Part shown: positions 44,726-52,917 of the stretch, piece by piece | Numbering within the stretch: position 1 is the stretch's first letter | Layout: each line of letters begins with the position of its first letter | Source of the DNA: a virus | Virus record (IMG/VR): IMGVR_UViG_3300008952_000002 | Location: 62,001 to 126,000 of that record | Reading direction: 5' to 3' (one strand) | DNA length: 64,000 nt | Notes under the pieces: generated by a model | Database searches by the model: none | What the model saw: only the letters and a program-made list of their open reading frames with translations | Told to the model about the DNA's origin: nothing | Translations under genes and position numbers: made by a program

Positions 44726-45662
44726 AATAACAATTGTTCATGTAGAGCCAACAACCAAATGTAATGCTAGTTGCCCAGGATGTCCGCGCAATAATAATGG
44801 ATATGGACTTAAAGACAATTTTGAATTAATTGATCTTGATCTAGATTTTTTTATTGATTTTGTTAATAAATGTAATATATTAAAAAATATTCATTTATGT
44901 GGAAATCGAGGAGACCCTGCAGCCTATAAGCATCTTAAAGATCTTTTAAGATTGGTATCATTCGATAACAGAGAATTTTTTGTTTCAATGCACACAAGCG
45001 GTAGTTTAAGATCTACGACTTGGTGGGCCGATTTAGGAAGTTATAAAAGCAATCAACTTGAAGTTACTTTCTCAATTGATGGACTAGAGGATACAAATCA
45101 TATCTATAGACAAGGCACAAATTTTAATAAAATAATAGATAATGCAAAGGCATATATCGACGCCGGCGGCCACGCGGTGTGGAAATTTTTAACGTTTAAA
45201 CATAACCAGCACCAAGTTGAAGAGGCAAGGGAATTGTCTCATAAATTAGGGTTTTCAGAATTTTATACAGAATTGCCCTATGTGCCAGAGGCATTTCATT
45301 GGAAAACTAATGAAAGATATTTATTAGAGTTTCCTGATGAAGATAATAATTCATATGACTCAGTAAAGACTCAAGTATTCGAAAACACAGCAATTTCAAA
45401 TGAAGTAGATAAAAAAGCCTATTTAGATAAGATTATTTCCAATAATTATGTCGATCCAAATGTTTGTGATCATTTACAGTGCTCTGACGATGATGAGCAT
45501 TATCAACTTTTTATAAGCGCAGATGGCGTAATTCATCCTTGCTGTTTTTGGGAAGATGAAAGAAAAGAAGTTTATGATATTGAAACTTTAAACATAGCAA
45601 AAGAATTTTCCCAAGGATTGTATCGAAAGACATGTTTAGAAGTATGCGGAGTGATTAAATAA
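44709..45662 (+). CDS. Radical SAM protein 2 (SPASM-like)
   Basis: 317 residues; start overlaps the SGNH-like gene by 17 nt. HVEPTTKCNASCPGC gives CX3CX2C at Cys18, 22 and 25. LCGNRGDPAAYKHL replaces the usual GGEP motif. SIDGLEDTNHIYRQGTNFNK matches the radical SAM/SPASM core. The C-terminal CDHLQC, HPCCFW and CLEVCG cysteines fit auxiliary clusters. Often such enzymes act on peptides. The two radical SAM proteins are distantly similar. Confidence 0.85.
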   Translation: MEIWNKITIVHVEPTTKCNASCPGCPRNNNGYGLKDNFELIDLDLDFFIDFVNKCNILKNIHLCGNRGDPAAYKHLKDLLRLVSFDNREFFVSMHTSGSLRSTTWWADLGSYKSNQLEVTFSIDGLEDTNHIYRQGTNFNKIIDNAKAYIDAGGHAVWKFLTFKHNQHQVEEARELSHKLGFSEFYTELPYVPEAFHWKTNERYLLEFPDEDNNSYDSVKTQVFENTAISNEVDKKAYLDKIISNNYVDPNVCDHLQCSDDDEHYQLFISADGVIHPCCFWEDERKEVYDIETLNIAKEFSQGLYRKTCLEVCGVIK

Positions 45663-45666
45663 CGTT

Positions 45667-46158
45667 ATGACAAAAAAACTAGAAGAACTTTTTGATTTAG
45701 CACAATCAGAGCAAGAAGAAGAGAAGCCCTCGGACTTTAAACCCGAAGAAGCAACAAAACTACAGTCAGTATTAAGCGATGTAGATAAAATTGATAGTGC
45801 ATTACCACTAGTTAGAGATTTAGAATCTAATGATAAAGAAATGGACAACATTGCTGAAAAGTCCATAACAACATTTAATGATCTAATGGATTTGGGCATG
45901 AATGTAGAAGCACGATACGCAGGTAAGATATTTGAAGTAGCAGGCACTATGATGAAGAACGCCATTGATGCTAAAGCCGCAAAAATTGATAAGAAATTGC
46001 GTATGGTTGAATTGCAAATTAAGAAGCAACGTGTAGATCAACAAGAAAGGGATGTTGGCGGACTAGAAATAGAAGCAGAAGCAACTATTGTAGCAGATCG
46101 CAACGAACTAATTAAGCAAATCCTAGATCAAAATAAAGACAGCAAAGATAAAAAATAG
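45667..46158 (+). CDS. 16: Terminase small subunit gp16
   Basis: 163 residues. Acidic N-terminus (LAQSEQEEEKPSDF), then NIAEKSITTFNDLMDLGMNV-EARYAGKIFEVAGTMM and a coiled coil (KIDKKLRMVELQIKKQRVDQ), the T4-like gp16 pattern. Recognises concatemeric DNA and recruits gp17. Starts 4 nt after the radical SAM operon and may be read from the same transcript. Confidence 0.9.
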   Translation: MTKKLEELFDLAQSEQEEEKPSDFKPEEATKLQSVLSDVDKIDSALPLVRDLESNDKEMDNIAEKSITTFNDLMDLGMNVEARYAGKIFEVAGTMMKNAIDAKAAKIDKKLRMVELQIKKQRVDQQERDVGGLEIEAEATIVADRNELIKQILDQNKDSKDKK

Positions 46159-46204
46159 TGTGATTTAAATAAATAAGTAATATAAAACTTAAAAGAGTAC
46201 CCTT

Positions 46205-46807
46205 ATGAAAAGTTTAAAACAATACATTACAGAAGCAAAAACAGATTATCCTTTTAGATTGAAGTTTGCTGTAGATATTACAGACGAACACTTAGATCGC
46301 CTAGAAGGATGTTTGAATAGATACGGCGTTAAAAGCGTATCTAAAGCAAACAAAACAATTATGCAAAAACATCCAATGGATTTTGGTAATTTAGGAGCTG
46401 GTGAAATTTATATTGTAGATATTGTATTAGAATATCCTACTACTCCCAACGTATTACAAAATTATATTCATAGCATGTTAGGAATTCCTGAAAGTCATAT
46501 TGTTGTTCGTAGTCCAGATCATCCAGAAGAAGTTCAAAATGACAAAGACCAAAAGGAACTAGACGAAAAGGATCCAGATGCTAAACCAGAATCACTATTA
46601 GATAGTGATTATCCAGAATCAGAAGGCGACTTACCTGCTGGACAAGAACACACAGATAAGATGCTTGCAGATGAAGATGAAAAACGCAAAGGTAGATTGT
46701 TTGATATGGTTAATTTTGCAAAAGATCCAAGTAGTGAAATTGAGCACGAGCCGGACGAATTTTTGAAAGCACCGATGGGTACTACATCACCAGTAGGAAC
46801 TAATTAA
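46205..46807 (+). CDS. Virion-type protein with capsid-targeting-like N-terminus
   Basis: 200 residues. It begins MKSLKQYITEA, closely like the T4 capsid targeting sequence (MKTYQEFI-E|A) that directs internal proteins into the prohead and is removed by gp21 after (L/I)XE; here ITE|A. The middle (FRLKFAVDITDEHLDRLEGC, YPTTPNVLQNYIHSMLGIPE) is a small alpha/beta domain and the end is acidic. Located between gp16 and gp17. Function unknown; packaging into the head is inferred from the signal. Confidence 0.65.
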   Translation: MKSLKQYITEAKTDYPFRLKFAVDITDEHLDRLEGCLNRYGVKSVSKANKTIMQKHPMDFGNLGAGEIYIVDIVLEYPTTPNVLQNYIHSMLGIPESHIVVRSPDHPEEVQNDKDQKELDEKDPDAKPESLLDSDYPESEGDLPAGQEHTDKMLADEDEKRKGRLFDMVNFAKDPSSEIEHEPDEFLKAPMGTTSPVGTN

Positions 46808-46808
46808 A

Positions 46809-47705
46809 ATGGAAACAAAATATAACCTAAATATTACAACATCTGGAGAGAACGGTGATAACGCAACAACATCAATTTCTACTACAGATGCAAACAAACT
46901 AGCAGAGTTGCTAAATTTAGCAGGCATGAGCCAATCTCATCCTGTAGCATTAAATGTAAGTCCTGAAGAAGAGTATGATGCTCCATGCCCAGACTGTGGT
47001 GATTCACCATGTGGTTGCGGTATGACAGAAGGCGAAAGTTGGGATAATGAGCCAGAAGCAACAGTTCATTCACCAGAAGAAGTTTTTAAAGTAGGTGACG
47101 ACTTGCATAGGGTAAAGAAAAGTTATCCTCCAGTAGCAGGCGGTGACAATCCAATGGCATTGGAATCTGCAGAAAATAAATTACGCAATGCGTATGACGA
47201 GTTTATTGCTGAAAGTGAAGAAGAAGCTGAGGAAGTTGAAGAGGCAATTAGAGTCAATTACCGCACAAAGAAAGAAGTTCCTCACCGTGCTAGAAAACCT
47301 TTAGAAAAAGAAGAGGTAGAAGAAGAAGTAGAAGAAGTTCATGAAACACCCGCTGGATGGGCCAAAAGTAAAGAAATAGATAACATGGAGTTTCCTACTA
47401 AAGGTGTAAAACCGGGTTGGAAAGAAGATGCAATCAAAGCCGCAATAAAAGTAGTACACGATATGGCAGGCGATTACGATGGTGCGTGGGCTGCAATTAA
47501 AGATGCTTATGGTGAAGATGTTTTAAATGATGATGCTGTACAAGATGCATTATATAAAGCAAATGTAGAAGAAGATGTTAATCGTATTAGACAACTAGCA
47601 GGTTTGGATGAAGCCGCAGGAAAACGGAAAAAGCCTGAAGAGGCAAAAAAAGCACCAGAAAAGAAAGACGACGGTAAAGGAAAAACCTGGGGTGTAGTAG
47701 CCTAA
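46809..47705 (+). CDS. Unknown structural-type protein with Cys-rich knuckle
   Basis: 298 residues. Begins METKYNLNITTSGENGDN; CPDCGDSPCGCG (about 59-70) is a zinc-knuckle candidate. ALESAENKLRNAYDEFIAES, a Glu-rich linker and EDAIKAAIKVVHDMAGDYDG follow, ending VNRIRQLAGLDEAAG. Found in this location in related marine phages; possibly a core or internal head protein. 1 nt separates it from the previous stop. Confidence 0.6.
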   Translation: METKYNLNITTSGENGDNATTSISTTDANKLAELLNLAGMSQSHPVALNVSPEEEYDAPCPDCGDSPCGCGMTEGESWDNEPEATVHSPEEVFKVGDDLHRVKKSYPPVAGGDNPMALESAENKLRNAYDEFIAESEEEAEEVEEAIRVNYRTKKEVPHRARKPLEKEEVEEEVEEVHETPAGWAKSKEIDNMEFPTKGVKPGWKEDAIKAAIKVVHDMAGDYDGAWAAIKDAYGEDVLNDDAVQDALYKANVEEDVNRIRQLAGLDEAAGKRKKPEEAKKAPEKKDDGKGKTWGVVA

Positions 47706-47858
47706 GTGCGTATTTCCGAACTACTTCTCGAAAAAGCACCTCCAGGTAGAGAGAAGTAAGTTAAGAAGTTAAAGAAAAAGATGTGCGGCGGGGATGACGA
47801 TTGTCCCGCCGCATACGCCATTGCTTGGTCACAGCATAACAAAAAGAAAAAGAAATAA
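47706..47858 (+). pseudogene. Small gene interrupted by an in-frame TAA
   Basis: GTG at 47706 (directly after the previous stop) encodes VRISELLLEKAPPGREK, then a TAA (47757-47759). The same frame continues VKKLKKKMCGGDDDCPAAYA then IAWSQHNKKKKK to a TAA at 47858. Before the stop the sequence looks like the N-terminus of small phage proteins of the ELL-EAPPGREKQVK type, and after it like their C-terminus. CAA to TAA would explain the break. It may be a dead gene, or two peptides, or a read-through product. Confidence 0.55.
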
Positions 47859-47885
47859 CCCCCTTAAAAACTGTTAAATACAGTT

Positions 47886-49469
47886 ATGTCCAATAAATCA
47901 CTTGACGGCAATTTAGTCAAAAAAGCACACACTAGAGAATCATACACAGATGAACAGTTATTGGAACTGGCAAAATGTGCTGATCCTGACACCGGCCCTG
48001 CTTATTTTTTAGAGAACTATTTTTGGATACAACATCCACGCAGAGGTAGAATAAAATACCATGCGTATGAATATCAAACACGTTTGTTGGACAGTTATCA
48101 CAAACATAGATTTAGTGTTAATCTAATGCCTAGGCAAACTGGTAAAACTACCACCGCGGCAGGATATTTGTTATGGCATGCTATGTTTATTCCAGATAGC
48201 ACAATACTTGTTGCGGCGCACAAGTATGCTGGCTCACAAGAGATTATGCAACGCATACGATATTCATATGAAGACGTTCCTGATTTTATTCGTCCGGGTG
48301 TTTATTCATATAATAAAGGTAGTATAGACTTTGATAACAGTAGTAGAATTGTTAGCACAACTACTACAGAAAACACAGGACGTGGTTTGTCCATCTCACT
48401 ACTATACTTAGACGAGTTTGCGTTTGTAAAGCCTAGCATTGCGAAAGAATTCTGGACGTCCATATCTCCAACACTAGCAACAGGCGGTGGTGCTATTATT
48501 ACCTCAACGCCAAACAGTGATGAAGACCAGTTTGCTATGATTTGGAGAGACGCAAATAAAACTATTGATGATTACGGTAATGAAACAGACGTAGGACGCA
48601 ATGGCTTTTTTGCGTTTAGAGCATATTGGAACGAACATCCAGAGCGTGATGAGAAGTGGCGACAGGAAGAACTAGGACGCATTGGTGCAGAACGCTTTGC
48701 TCGCGAACATGATTGCGAGTTTGTTATTAACGACGAGACATTAATTGACTCTCGCGTATTGGCATCATTACGTCCAATACATGTATTGGAAAAACACGGT
48801 CAAGTTAAATGGTACACCAAGCCACAAAAAGGACACAATTACTTAATAGCATTGGATCCAAGTTTAGGCACAGGTGGAGACAATGCCGCTATACAGGTAT
48901 TTGAAATACCTACAATGAAACAAGTAGCAGAGTGGATGCATAATAAAACACCAGTACAAGGACAAATAAAAATATTAAGAGATATTACATATTATATTGC
49001 AGAAGAAATAGGTGCAAAGAATTTAGATACACCACAAATATGGTTTAGTATAGAAAATAATACACTAGGCGAAGCGGCATTAGTCGTTATAGATGATCTA
49101 GGTGAAGAACAGTTTAAAGGTATATTTTTATCTGAGACTAAAAAGCACGGCAATTCGCGTAGATTTAGAAAAGGTTTTAATACTACGCATAAATCAAAGT
49201 TATTAGCATGTAGTAGATTAAAAAACCTAATTGAAACAGATAAAATTGAAATAAAAAGTAAAAATTTAATCTCTGAACTAAAAACATATATAGCAAGAGG
49301 GCAAAGTTATGCCGCAAAAGACGGCGAAACAGATGATTTAGTATCTGCTACATTGTTGATAGTTCGAATGAGTTATGAAGTAAGGCAATGGGATACTGGA
49401 TTATTTGATAGATTAAAGGATGATATTGATTCTGAACAAGATATGCCAATGCCGTTTATTGTGGTTTAA
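47886..49469 (+). CDS. 17: Terminase large subunit gp17
   Basis: 527 residues. Packaging ATPase-nuclease. Walker A MPRQTGKTT (residues 81-89), Walker B LLYLDEFAF (172-180), FWTSISPTLATGGGAIITST (coupling motif region), nuclease acidic residues in LIALDPSLGTGGDNAA (about 320-335) and DDLVSA near 483. Marine T4-like length. Preceded by a short spacer. Confidence 0.97.
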   Translation: MSNKSLDGNLVKKAHTRESYTDEQLLELAKCADPDTGPAYFLENYFWIQHPRRGRIKYHAYEYQTRLLDSYHKHRFSVNLMPRQTGKTTTAAGYLLWHAMFIPDSTILVAAHKYAGSQEIMQRIRYSYEDVPDFIRPGVYSYNKGSIDFDNSSRIVSTTTTENTGRGLSISLLYLDEFAFVKPSIAKEFWTSISPTLATGGGAIITSTPNSDEDQFAMIWRDANKTIDDYGNETDVGRNGFFAFRAYWNEHPERDEKWRQEELGRIGAERFAREHDCEFVINDETLIDSRVLASLRPIHVLEKHGQVKWYTKPQKGHNYLIALDPSLGTGGDNAAIQVFEIPTMKQVAEWMHNKTPVQGQIKILRDITYYIAEEIGAKNLDTPQIWFSIENNTLGEAALVVIDDLGEEQFKGIFLSETKKHGNSRRFRKGFNTTHKSKLLACSRLKNLIETDKIEIKSKNLISELKTYIARGQSYAAKDGETDDLVSATLLIVRMSYEVRQWDTGLFDRLKDDIDSEQDMPMPFIVV

Positions 49470-49470
49470 G

Positions 49471-49478
49471 CATAAATA
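49471..49478 (+). promoter_or_regulatory. Late promoter-like CATAAATA
   Basis: CATAAATA one base after the gp17 stop and 6 nt before the next ATG, so it would transcribe only later genes. Weak. Confidence 0.35.
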
Positions 49479-49484
49479 CTAACA

Positions 49485-50852
49485 ATGGAAAATATTGAAA
49501 AAATTGCTGAAGATCTTTTTAATAAATTAAGATCAGTTTATCCAACACTAACAATTGGTGATGCAAGTGCAATGAAAACACTTGAGCCAAGAGAAGCCCG
49601 CTTCTTTGATTTTGTATTTGAAGACAATGGTACAGACGTTGGCACAGTTACTATTAGTTTAGTAGACGACAAATTTAAAGTTTACTATGGTAATGATTTA
49701 GTAGAAAGTTTGGGTGATAGTAAACAGCAATGGTATAATTTTTTAAAAGAAATGCGTCAATTTGCAAAACGCAGAATGTTGACGTTTGATGTAAGAGATA
49801 TTAATAAGTCCAATTTGGAAAGAAAAGATTTTGAATTTTTACGCAATCAGCAAGCAGAATTTAAGGATAGTGATATGAACGAGTCAAAAATGTATGGTAG
49901 CATTAAAAGTAGTTACCAAGATTTAGGTGAGACTGCAAGAATTATTGTCAGACATAGACGCCCAGTAGATGAAGAAGTTAGAGGATCACGCAGTAGAAAT
50001 ATTAGCAAAATTTTTGTTGAAACTACAAGCGGTGAAAGAACACTACTTCCATTTACTAACTTACTAGGTGCAAGAGCAGTTGCAAGGCACATTAGTGAAG
50101 GTGGCAACTTGCATGATGACATTGGCACACACATTGTTAACAATGTTAACCAATTAGGCCAATTAAAGAACTTTGTAGCATACAGCAGACGCAATAGCTT
50201 AGTAAATGAAGATACAGCAGACATTGTAGAAAGTGTACGTGATGCTTACAATGGTATTAGGAGCAGTTTAGCACGTATCTCAACAGCACGTGGATACACC
50301 TCATTTGCAGAAAGTTTTGAAGCACAAGAAGAAACACTATCCGAAGATAACTTAGATGAAATGAAAGACTTCTTTACAGTTAAGAAGTTTGATGAAAGCG
50401 TATTTGAGTCCCTACCATTAATTAATAGCATTTACAAAACTGCTATGGAAAATAAAGCAAACAAACTAAACCAAATCAGAGAGTTTATTGAAAGCGGTGA
50501 TCTAGTATTAGAGAGTTCAGTTGATACAGATCAATTTGCTCGTTCAGTTCAGCACGATGATGTAAGAAGTTTAGTGAGCACTGCTCTAGAAGATATCAGC
50601 AATCGTATTGTTGACAATGACATTGTTAGAGAGTTTGCACATAAGTTTGTTGGTGCAGAACTTTCCGAATCAGAGGAAGGTGCATTAGCAGTACAACTAG
50701 CAAAGAAATATGTAAGCGACTTGGGCCGTATTAACGAAGATGAAGAATATACTCAACGTGTAAGATATACTCACGCAGTAGAAAGCAAGTCATTTAAAGA
50801 TGAAGCAGATCTAGTAGAAGAATGGGCAGACGAAATTACACAAGGTTACTAA
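49485..50852 (+). CDS. Unknown protein, 455 residues, downstream of gp17
   Basis: N-terminal alpha/beta domain (TLEPREARFFDFVFEDNGTD, VYYGNDLVESLGDSKQQWYN). The centre YGSIKSSYQDLGETARIIVR-HRRPVDEEVRG is a segment repeatedly seen in marine phage genes of unknown role. The long helical C-terminus contains LVSTALEDISNRIVDNDIVR. Glu/Lys/Asn-rich; no catalytic motif seen. Lies in the packaging/head operon, so an internal or structural role is possible. Confidence 0.6.
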   Translation: MENIEKIAEDLFNKLRSVYPTLTIGDASAMKTLEPREARFFDFVFEDNGTDVGTVTISLVDDKFKVYYGNDLVESLGDSKQQWYNFLKEMRQFAKRRMLTFDVRDINKSNLERKDFEFLRNQQAEFKDSDMNESKMYGSIKSSYQDLGETARIIVRHRRPVDEEVRGSRSRNISKIFVETTSGERTLLPFTNLLGARAVARHISEGGNLHDDIGTHIVNNVNQLGQLKNFVAYSRRNSLVNEDTADIVESVRDAYNGIRSSLARISTARGYTSFAESFEAQEETLSEDNLDEMKDFFTVKKFDESVFESLPLINSIYKTAMENKANKLNQIREFIESGDLVLESSVDTDQFARSVQHDDVRSLVSTALEDISNRIVDNDIVREFAHKFVGAELSESEEGALAVQLAKKYVSDLGRINEDEEYTQRVRYTHAVESKSFKDEADLVEEWADEITQGY

Positions 50853-50853
50853 A

Positions 50854-51654
50854 ATGCTTTTAGAAGAACTTTTTAATGATAATGATACAAAAATGTTAGA
50901 AGTTCTTAATAAACTCACGCCTGAAGATATAGGCGATTATGTTTTTGAATCATTCATATTAGTAGAAACAAATCCATTTCATCTTCACCCAGAAAAAAGG
51001 TCAGGAGAAGGAGAAGGAGAAGATGAGTCAGGCATCCTTGCCAATGTGCCAGGGGGCATGCCGGCGGCCACTAGTGCCGTGTTGGCTTATAGAGCTGCAA
51101 ATAAAATGCGCCGAGCAGCGGGCCATGCATTGAATCAGAAAAGAGCCCAATTGGTAAACAAAACGACTCCGAGAACCAAGCGCGGGGTATTAAAAAAAGC
51201 AAAACTTAATGCAAAAGCCATAGGATCTGAAGTTGGACAGAATGCTAAATCAAACAAGCTACGAACAAGAGGCAGTATAACTGCCGCCCAGGCCGATGCT
51301 GCGAAGCGAGCCCAAGCCAACGTTGATGATAACGTTAAAGACTGGAACAAGAAATATCCTGACAATAAATTCGATCCTGAAAAGGTCAAACCAGCAAAAA
51401 AGAAAGCAGCCAATATCGCATCAAAAATAGCCGCAAGGCACGCGGCCGCAACATTACTTGGTGGCGGATTTCTCTCCTGGGCAACTAACGCGGCTGCATT
51501 AGGTTGGGATGTTTGGGATATCTATAATTGGTATCAAGATAAAAACAACTCAGGCAGTGACTCCACTAGTACAAAAAGTAAAAGAAAATCCGAAGTAGAA
51601 AAAGCCAAAGAACTCCTTGCGAATCCGAATGATGCCCTGGGACTATCAGGTTAA
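50854..51654 (+). CDS. Candidate internal head protein with basic core
   Basis: 266 residues. Begins MLLEELFNDNDTKM; the N-terminal 50 residues are acidic, then a strongly basic Lys/Ala region (KRGVKKAKLNAKAIGSEVGQ-like, NQKRAQLVNKTTPRTKRGVL) and a hydrophobic C-terminal stretch (HAAATLLGGGFLSWATNAAA). This mix of a DNA-binding body with a membrane-active segment resembles ejected internal proteins. Identity is not established. Confidence 0.45.
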   Translation: MLLEELFNDNDTKMLEVLNKLTPEDIGDYVFESFILVETNPFHLHPEKRSGEGEGEDESGILANVPGGMPAATSAVLAYRAANKMRRAAGHALNQKRAQLVNKTTPRTKRGVLKKAKLNAKAIGSEVGQNAKSNKLRTRGSITAAQADAAKRAQANVDDNVKDWNKKYPDNKFDPEKVKPAKKKAANIASKIAARHAAATLLGGGFLSWATNAAALGWDVWDIYNWYQDKNNSGSDSTSTKSKRKSEVEKAKELLANPNDALGLSG

Positions 51655-51676
51655 CCATAAAATCCCTCTTTTTTAC

Positions 51677-51705
51677 TTGACAAACTAAATACTTTATCAT
51701 ATACT
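51677..51705 (+). promoter_or_regulatory. Sigma70-type promoter before gp32
   Basis: TTGACA (51677-51682), 17-nt spacer, TATACT (51700-51705), 55 nt before the gp32 start. A perfect palindrome ATACTATATAGTAT (51701-51714) covers the -10 box and could be an operator. Confidence 0.8.
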
Positions 51706-51759
51706 ATATAGTATGTGTTTTAGGCACAAATTTAGGCAAACAACAAGAGGCAAATTATT

Positions 51760-52704
51760 ATGGCATCATTAGCAGATATACGAGCTAAGCTACAGGCTCA
51801 AGAAAACAAAGGTAGCGGTTCTTCATTTATTGGCGACAACGCCATTTATCCTTTCTGGAATATTCCAGAACAATCCACAGCAGTACTAAGGTTTTTACCC
51901 GACGGTAATGAAAGTAATCCGTTTTTCTGGGTAGAAAGACTTATGATTAGACTTCCATTTAGCGGAATTAAAGGCGATAGTGATTCTAAGAATACTTTCG
52001 TACAGGTTCCGTGTATGGAAATGTGGAACGAAACTTGTCCAGTTTTGACCGAGGTTCGCACTTGGTTTAAGGACCCAGCACTAGAAGATATGGGTCGTAA
52101 GTACTGGAAAAAGCGTTCTTACATTTTCCAAGGATTTGTATTGGATAGTCCACTTGCTGAGGATACTGTTCCGGAAAATCCAATTCGTCGTTTTATTATT
52201 GGACCACAAATTTTCCAATTACTTAAAGCGGCATTGATGGATCCTGAACTGGAGGAACTTCCAACTGATTATACAAATGGATTGGACTTCCGTTTGACAA
52301 AAACAACTAAAGGTGGATATGCTGATTATTCAACATCTACTTGGGCAAGACGCGAACGTGCTCTTGACAAAGAAGAAATGGATGCAATCTCACAATATGG
52401 CTTGTTTGATCTTAGCAGTTTCCTTCCTAACAAACCGGATGAAACGGCGGTCAATGTTATTAAAGATATGTTTGAAGCATCTGTAGACGGAAAGCAGTAT
52501 GATCCAGATCTTTATGGACAATATTTCCGTCCAGCAGGTATGTACAAACCAGAAACAACTTCCAACGATTCAAAAGCAACCACTACCGCTTCTGAACCTA
52601 AGGAAGAAAAACAAGAATCGGTAGTCTCCGAAACTCCGCAGAGTAGTGGTGGTTCCAAAGCAGAGGATATTTTAGCAACTATCCGTGCTAGACAGGGCCA
52701 GTAA
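51760..52704 (+). CDS. 32: Single-stranded DNA-binding protein gp32
   Basis: 314 residues. ASLADIRAKLQAQENK at the start, then the OB-fold region (AIYPFWNIPEQSTAVLRFLP, NPFFWVERLMIRLPFSGIKG) with VPCMEMWNETCPV (zinc region), FQGFVLDSPL, and a C-terminal acidic/Ser linker ending EDILATIRARQGQ. Coats ssDNA in replication and recombination. Has its own sigma70-type promoter and terminator. Confidence 0.95.
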   Translation: MASLADIRAKLQAQENKGSGSSFIGDNAIYPFWNIPEQSTAVLRFLPDGNESNPFFWVERLMIRLPFSGIKGDSDSKNTFVQVPCMEMWNETCPVLTEVRTWFKDPALEDMGRKYWKKRSYIFQGFVLDSPLAEDTVPENPIRRFIIGPQIFQLLKAALMDPELEELPTDYTNGLDFRLTKTTKGGYADYSTSTWARRERALDKEEMDAISQYGLFDLSSFLPNKPDETAVNVIKDMFEASVDGKQYDPDLYGQYFRPAGMYKPETTSNDSKATTTASEPKEEKQESVVSETPQSSGGSKAEDILATIRARQGQ

Positions 52705-52715
52705 TATAAAGTAAT

Positions 52716-52745
52716 AGGGGCGGGTTAACGCTCGCCCCGTCTTTA
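52716..52745 (+). terminator. Intrinsic terminator after gp32
   Basis: GGGGCG (52717-52722), loop, CGCCCC (52733-52738) followed by a partly T-rich GTCTTTATTCT. 13 nt after the gp32 stop. Confidence 0.75.
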
Positions 52746-52800
52746 TTCTATTAGAGGAAAATTATAAGGATGGAAACATACTAATGAAACAAAAGAAAAG

Positions 52801-52917
52801 ATGCGAGGCCCAAGGGGACCCATGCCTGAATGGCGTAAAGAAATACAAAGAAAAAATGCATCAAAAGGTTGGGAGACACGTAGAAAAAGATATGGCGAAA
52901 ACGGGAGGAAGAAATGA
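52801..52917 (+). CDS. Small protein with NUMOD3-like motif, homing-endonuclease remnant
   Basis: 38 residues from ATG 52801, MRGPRGPMPEWRKEIQRKNA then SKGWETRRKRYGENGRKK. The frame stays open upstream through GWKHTNETKEK to a stop near 52766, so the whole reads KHTNETKEKMRGPRGP. It looks like the DNA-binding NUMOD3 repeat of GIY-YIG and HNH homing endonucleases with the nuclease domain missing. It overlaps the UvsX ATG by 4 nt (ATGA). The first in-frame ATG is taken as start; translation is plausible but unproven. Confidence 0.45.
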   Translation: MRGPRGPMPEWRKEIQRKNASKGWETRRKRYGENGRKK

